In this document: piece after piece, positions 24,107 through 27,708 of the stretch
Position numbering within the stretch: the stretch's first letter is position 1
Layout of the letters: each line of letters begins with the position of its first letter
The notes under the pieces: generated by a model
What the model saw: only the letters and a program-made list of their open reading frames with translations
Told to the model about the DNA's origin: nothing
Database searches by the model: none
NCBI GenBank assembly: GCA_030428695.1
Contig: JAUIEM010000086.1
Span: 1-27,708 of the forward strand
Length of the DNA: 27,708 nucleotides
Reading direction: 5' to 3'
Source of the DNA: a bacterium
Lineage (GTDB): Bacteria; Planctomycetota; J058; JAJDCP01
Position numbers and translations under genes: made by a program

Positions 24107-25395
24107 GTGCGCGACGGGACGTGGCGCCGCTGCTCGCCCGCATCGCCACCCGCTACGCCGCCGGCTTTCCGGAAGCGCTGCCCGCCTGGCGCACCATCGG
24201 CCGCGAGGCGGAGTTCCCCGTCGTCCGCGCCGACGGCTCCGCCGCCGAGGTCCAGGAGCTCCTGCCGCGCATCGCCGCCCGCTGCGAAGGCGTCGCGCGC
24301 AAGCACGAGGGCGCGCTGCTCGTCGGCCTCGAGACGCCATCCGCGGGCTACGCCGCCGAGGTCGGGCGCGGCACCGTCGAGGTGATCCTGCCGCCCGCCG
24401 ACGATCTCCCCGCGCTCGAGGCCCGGCACCGCGCCGCGATGGCGCCGCTGTTCGCCGCCGCCGAAGAGCTCGGCCTGCGCGTGCTCGGCTGCGGCATGCA
24501 GCCGCTGACACCGGCGAGCGCGGCCCTGCTCTGCCCGAAGAGCCGCTACCGCATCCTGCACGAGGTGCTCGGCGAGGGCTGGCTGTGGTTCACGACCTCC
24601 GCCTCCGACCAGCTGCACGTCGACGTCGGCCGCGCCGAGCTCGTCGCCCAGGTCGACCGGCTGCACCTGCTGACGCCGGTCGTCGTCGCGCTGTGCGGAA
24701 ACTCCGTGCTCGCCGACGGCGTCGCCGGGCCTGTCTGCTGCCTGCGGGACGAGCGCATGGGGAGGATCCTGCCCGGCGAGTTCCGCCACGGCCTGCCGGC
24801 GGGCCCCTGCGGGAGCATCGCCGGGCTGGTCGAGCAGCTGTGCGGCCTGTCCTTCATCCTGCAGAAGGAAGCCGGCGCCTACCGCCCCGGACCGGGGACC
24901 AGCTTCCGTGCCTGGCTGGAGGGAGCCTCCGACGGGGACTTCGCGCGCGCCTACGAGGCCTTCCTCCTCCACGACCACTACATCTGGAACAGCGCCCGCC
25001 CGCGCTCGAAGTACGGCACGATCGAGCTGCGCGCCGCCTGCCAGCAGCCCCACGCCAGCTCCTTCGCCGCCGCCGCCCTGCAGCTCGCCCTGGTCGAGGC
25101 CGGAGCGGCGCTCGACCCGCTGCTCGCCTTCCCTGCACCGTGGCCGACGATGCGCCGCTGGCACCACGCCGCGGTGCGCGAGGGCCTGGCCGCCGAGGAG
25201 CCGCGGCCCGGCTTCCTGCGCGACGTGCTCGGCGCCTGCGCGGAGGCCCTGCGGGCCCGGGGCCGGGGAGAGGAAGCGTACCTCGCGCCGCTCTGGACGC
25301 GCCTCGAGCGGCGCGCCAACCCCGCCCAGGAGAGCCGCGCGCTGTGGCTGAAGGACCCGGAGGCGGCGTTGCAGGCGCTGGCGGCGCGTGGATGA
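24103..25395 (+). CDS. GCS2-type glutamate-cysteine ligase family protein
   Basis: The 430-residue product belongs to the carboxylate-amine ligases that join glutamate to an amine with ATP (plant-type gamma-glutamylcysteine synthetase, EgtA and relatives). Visible signatures are TIGREAEFPVV (31-41, metal-binding Glu35 and Glu37), TTSASDQLHVDVG (164-176) and SKYGTIELRAACQQP (302-316). No signal or membrane segment is present. The start is GTG 24103, sharing GTGA with the HAD stop, which is the only start that fits the family's N-terminus. Glutathione or ergothioneine precursor synthesis are the known roles of related enzymes, but no second-step gene (gshB or egtB) is in the window, so the amine acceptor is open. 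After it comes a repeat-rich gap. Confidence 0.86.
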   Translation: MSARRDVAPLLARIATRYAAGFPEALPAWRTIGREAEFPVVRADGSAAEVQELLPRIAARCEGVARKHEGALLVGLETPSAGYAAEVGRGTVEVILPPADDLPALEARHRAAMAPLFAAAEELGLRVLGCGMQPLTPASAALLCPKSRYRILHEVLGEGWLWFTTSASDQLHVDVGRAELVAQVDRLHLLTPVVVALCGNSVLADGVAGPVCCLRDERMGRILPGEFRHGLPAGPCGSIAGLVEQLCGLSFILQKEAGAYRPGPGTSFRAWLEGASDGDFARAYEAFLLHDHYIWNSARPRSKYGTIELRAACQQPHASSFAAAALQLALVEAGAALDPLLAFPAPWPTMRRWHHAAVREGLAAEEPRPGFLRDVLGACAEALRARGRGEEAYLAPLWTRLERRANPAQESRALWLKDPEAALQALAARG

Positions 25396-25420
25396 GCGAG
25401 GAGGTGGGCGCGACCTGCCC

Positions 25421-25458
25421 GCACGACGGGCGGGGGTAAACCCCGCCCCTACCCCTCG
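25421..25458 (-). repeat. inverted copy of the 60-base intergenic repeat (partial)
   Basis: Bases 25421-25446 are a perfect 26-base reverse complement of 25539-25564; the match decays towards 25458. The unit centres on GGGGGTAAACCCC. With the copy at 25527-25587 it could form a stem-loop of about 144 bases. Confidence 0.85.
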
Positions 25459-25526
25459 CACAACGACGGCGGCGTAGGCCCCCCTCCCTAAGGAGCCCCC
25501 TTCCTTAGGAGCGGGAAGCATCCCTT

Positions 25527-25587
25527 CCGAGGTAGGGTGCGGGGTTTACCCCCGCCCGTCGTGCCCCTTGGATACGGCATCCGCCAC
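25527..25587 (+). repeat. intergenic repeat unit, copy 1 (61 bases)
   Basis: It begins CCGAGGTAGGGTGCGGGG and ends ACGGCATCCGCCAC. It differs from the copy at 25662-25721 by one extra T in the TTTACC core and one substitution (GATACGG versus GAAACGG). It is non-coding on both strands as far as can be judged. Confidence 0.88.
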
Positions 25588-25661
25588 TCGCAACGACGCC
25601 GTAGAAGGATGGCAGGAAACGGGCGGTTCCCGCCCGTGGCGGCGCAGCAGGAGCCTCCCTC

Positions 25662-25721
25662 CCGAGGTAGGGTGCGGGGTTACCCCCGCCCGTCGTGCCC
25701 CTTGGAAACGGCATCCGCCAC
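25662..25721 (+). repeat. intergenic repeat unit, copy 2 (60 bases)
   Basis: Direct repeat of 25527-25587, 75 bases downstream of it, with one deletion and one substitution. It ends 17 bases before the stop codon of the cytochrome gene. Confidence 0.88.
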
Positions 25722-25738
25722 GCTTCAGCGGACCCCTC

Positions 25739-27058
25739 TCAACGCCCGTGCGCGATCTTCTTCCAGTACTTCCGGAAGTCGAACTCCGGGCTGTTGATCG
25801 GGTCGTGGCAGCCGACGCAGCCCGCCTCGCCGACCAGCCCCATGCGCAGCGACGGGTTCATCACGTGCTCGCTGCCGACGCCGTGGCAGCTCTCGCAGCC
25901 GACGGCGGCGAGGCCCGGCGTCTCCTCCCGCGACTCGAAGCCCGACACGTAGCCGTAACCGACCGTGTGGCAGGCCAGGCACTCCGGGTTGCCGGCGCGG
26001 CCGCGCTCTTCGAGGGTCGGGAGGCTGTGGGCGTGCCGCGTGTCCTGCCAGATCATGTACGCCTCGACGTGGCAGCTGCGGCAGGTCTCCGAGCCGACGT
26101 ACTCCCCGCCCTGCACGGCCGTCTGCGCGGCGAGGGCGGAGGCGAGGTTGTCGCGCACCAGCTCGCCCTCGTAGTCCTCGAGGATGCGGCGCACCGACGG
26201 CAGGTCGGGGATGCGCCCGCTCAGCCCCACCCGGGCGAGATGGCGCAGCCCCTGGCCGGGCAGGAAGCCGAGCTCCTGCAGGTAGCGGCCGCGGGTGCCG
26301 ACGCCGACGAGCAGGGTGCCGCCGGGGAGGGTCTCGGTGAAGGGCGCGACGTCGCCCTCGGCGGCGGTGATGATCAGGGCGGCGCCGGCCTCGGCGAGGT
26401 GCTCCCGGGCCGCCTCGCCGTCGCCGCCGTAGAGGATGACCAGCAGGGCGCCCTCGGGCAGCTCGGCCCGCACCGCGGCGAGAGCCTCGGCCGGCGGCAG
26501 CACCTCGCCGCCGAGGGAGGCGCCGAACTCGAGGGCCCGCTCGGGGTCGCTCAGGCTGGTGACGCGCAGGATCTTCCCGGCCACCTCGACGTCGACGAAG
26601 GCCGGCCACAGCGCGCACACCAGGTCGGCGGAGACCAGCTCGACGTTCGGCCGCGCGTAGCCGGTCAGCGCTTCGGCCCCGACCGGCAGGTCGCGCAAGC
26701 CGGGCCGCCCGATGTGGCGGCCGAGCTCGGCGAAGGTGCGCGAGAAGGCGCGCAGCTTGTATTCCTGCAGGGCGTCGACCCCGCCGGTCCAGTCGCCGTT
26801 GTCGAGCAACACCACCGGCACGCCCTCCTCGGCCAGGCGCGCGAGCCAGGCCGCCCGCCGCGGGAGCCCTCCGAGCATGCCGTCGGTGCAGCCGCAGGGC
26901 TCGAGGTAGCCGAGGTTGACGCCGGCGGCGACGAGGCGGAAGAGGGCGCTGTCCGCCACGGTCATCGTCTCCTCGTCGGCCTCGACCGCGGCGCGCGGCA
27001 GACACACCAGCAGCGCGACCAGCAACGCCGCGGCGATGACCAGCCCGCGCCGCGCCAT
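25739..27058 (-). CDS. tetrahaem cytochrome c554-like protein with N-terminal 5'-nucleotidase-like domain
   Basis: The 439-residue product has an N-terminal hydrophobic signal (7-20) for export. Residues about 40-300 resemble the metallophosphatase/5'-nucleotidase fold, with YLEPCGCTDGMLGGLPRRA (51-69) and VVLLDNGDWTGG (82-93), but most usual metal ligands are missing and PCGC (54-57) stands where the DxH motif would be. The C-terminal 120 residues carry four haem-binding motifs, CRSCH (326), CLACH (360), CESCH (388) and CVGCH (414), arranged as in cytochrome c554-type proteins. It should act in periplasmic electron transfer; any catalytic role of the first domain is doubtful. ATG 27058 overlaps the stop of the DUF1573-like gene as TGATG, so they are one operon. 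Similar fusions are, to my recollection, seen in Planctomycetota and related phyla. Confidence 0.85.
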   Translation of the reverse strand: MARRGLVIAAALLVALLVCLPRAAVEADEETMTVADSALFRLVAAGVNLGYLEPCGCTDGMLGGLPRRAAWLARLAEEGVPVVLLDNGDWTGGVDALQEYKLRAFSRTFAELGRHIGRPGLRDLPVGAEALTGYARPNVELVSADLVCALWPAFVDVEVAGKILRVTSLSDPERALEFGASLGGEVLPPAEALAAVRAELPEGALLVILYGGDGEAAREHLAEAGAALIITAAEGDVAPFTETLPGGTLLVGVGTRGRYLQELGFLPGQGLRHLARVGLSGRIPDLPSVRRILEDYEGELVRDNLASALAAQTAVQGGEYVGSETCRSCHVEAYMIWQDTRHAHSLPTLEERGRAGNPECLACHTVGYGYVSGFESREETPGLAAVGCESCHGVGSEHVMNPSLRMGLVGEAGCVGCHDPINSPEFDFRKYWKKIAHGR

Positions 27059-27708
27059 CACTCCGCGCTCCGCACGTCCGAGCCGGTGCGCTGGCCGGAG
27101 AACACGAGCGGCAGCTCGACCCGCCCCTCCCCCGGCACGTCGCTGTGCAGGATGACGGCCCCCTCGCCGAGCGGCCCCGTGCGGGTGAAGCGCAGGAGGC
27201 AGCCGCGGTCGCGCGCCTCGATCGTCGCCTCGAGCCCCTCGGGCGTCTCGATCCGGTAGCTCCAGTCGCCCTCGGGAGCGAAGACGCGCACGCTGGCGAG
27301 CGCGGCGGTTTCCTCCGCCGGCACCCACACCGCCGCCGGTTGCAACCGCACGCGCGGGAAGATCTCGCCGGTGATGTGGTAGGTGATGACCGGCTGCTGC
27401 GGATCGTCGACGAACACCCGCGCCTCGCAGCTGAAGGCGCCAGGAGGAGCATCCTCGGAGACCTGCACCGCGACCTCCCACATCTTCCCGTCGACCAGCT
27501 CGGTCGCGACCGGCGCGAGGAAGGGCAGGTCGATCTCGGCGCCGAGCACCTCGAGCGGGCCGCCGCGGTCGCGCTGCAGGGTCAGGGCCTGCTGGGTGAG
27601 CTCGCCGCGCTGGATGTCGACGAGCATCAGCGGCGAGGGACCGTAGAGGATGTCGCCGCGCACGTTGCCGAGCACGAGGATCAACAGCTCCTCCTGCCCC
27701 TCGACATC
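27058..27708 (-). CDS. DUF1573-like exported protein, C-terminal part
   Basis: The frame is open from the window edge (first visible residues DVEGQEELLILVLGNVRGDI) to the stop at 27058-27060, giving 216 residues. It looks like two or more immunoglobulin-like beta domains, the first around FSCEARVFVDDPQQPVITYH with ITGEIFPRVRLQPAAVWV marking the boundary. This is the usual appearance of DUF1573 proteins, in which each repeat opens with a residue pattern such as IxGxIxPxxxxxP. These are exported proteins of unknown role. Its N-terminus and signal peptide are outside the window. It is co-translated with the tetrahaem cytochrome, suggesting an envelope redox or scaffold partner. The family call is moderately sure. 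Confidence 0.7.
   Translation of the reverse strand, partial: DVEGQEELLILVLGNVRGDILYGPSPLMLVDIQRGELTQQALTLQRDRGGPLEVLGAEIDLPFLAPVATELVDGKMWEVAVQVSEDAPPGAFSCEARVFVDDPQQPVITYHITGEIFPRVRLQPAAVWVPAEETAALASVRVFAPEGDWSYRIETPEGLEATIEARDRGCLLRFTRTGPLGEGAVILHSDVPGEGRVELPLVFSGQRTGSDVRSAE

Larger units (their letters stand above)
25396..25738. other. 343-base convergent intergenic region filled with repeats, no gene
   Basis: Short open frames here are translations of the repeat and lack any other support. The region contains three copies of a related unit (described separately), a hairpin CCTAAGGA (25487-25494) / TCCTTAGG (25502-25509) with a 7-base loop, and another, ACGGGCGG (25619-25626) / CCGCCCGT (25630-25637), with a 3-base loop. 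Either hairpin could help terminate the two convergent operons, but neither has a T-run. Confidence 0.6.

Noticed and set aside
25505..25714. Small proline-rich open frames in the repeat region
   Set aside because: They are translations of the 60-base repeat in several frames, without ribosome sites or independent support.

Overview
The window is a gene-dense stretch of very GC-rich bacterial DNA (about 70% or more by eye), carrying about 20 protein genes in short operons on both strands. No tRNA, rRNA, CRISPR array, insertion sequence or phage gene is visible. The best guess for the host is a Planctomycetota lineage or a bacterium of similar lifestyle. The reasons are a giant Ser/Thr kinase with a DWG-type motif, a transmembrane segment and DLDGDG repeats; a SpoIIE-type phosphatase; several lipoproteins; and a DUF1573-like protein coupled to a cytochrome c554-like multihaem protein. 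This is inference from gene content; no phylogenetic marker is present.

Layout. 1-1277 (+): the end of a PP2C/SpoIIE-type phosphatase overlapping a beta-propeller-like lipoprotein. 1283-4404 (-): small lipoprotein, M20 metallo-hydrolase and B12-binding radical SAM protein, tightly packed. 4545-7740 (+): an unusual helix-hairpin-helix / charged-helix / membrane protein, an unknown four-cysteine protein and a class C beta-lactamase-like hydrolase; its promoter region is shared back to back with the minus operon. 7983-8486 (-): an SRPBCC/DUF2505-like protein, divergent from a beta-carbonic anhydrase (8665-9300, +). 9309-14525 (-): a kinase of about 1740 residues. 14611-16066 (-): an alanine-rich unknown protein and an alpha/beta hydrolase with an Asp nucleophile. 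16262-19466 (-): a nicotinamidase-like protein lacking the catalytic Cys, a membrane protein with a beta-helix repeat, and a YafD-like lipoprotein. 19587-20519 (+): a sulfotransferase. 20603-23262 (-): aldehyde dehydrogenase and iron alcohol dehydrogenase. 23345-25395 (+): HAD hydrolase and GCS2-type glutamate-cysteine ligase. 25739-27708 (-): tetrahaem cytochrome and a DUF1573-like protein cut by the window end.

Genes are often coupled by ATGA, GTGA or TGATG overlaps, so operon partners can be read directly. The alcohol and aldehyde dehydrogenases form an obvious oxidation pair (alcohol to aldehyde to acid). The last pair looks like an envelope redox module.

The most striking observation is an in-frame block of about 48 codons inside the aldehyde dehydrogenase (about 20771-20914). 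It reads as a piece of the tRNA 2-thiocytidine enzyme TtcA, including its CNLCGSQ motif, and is flanked by short stretches the two families could share. Other points of interest are the nicotinamidase-like pseudoenzyme coupled to a beta-helix protein whose channel-like C-terminus has no selectivity filter, the HhH-to-membrane protein, and an intergenic repeat family at 25421-25721.
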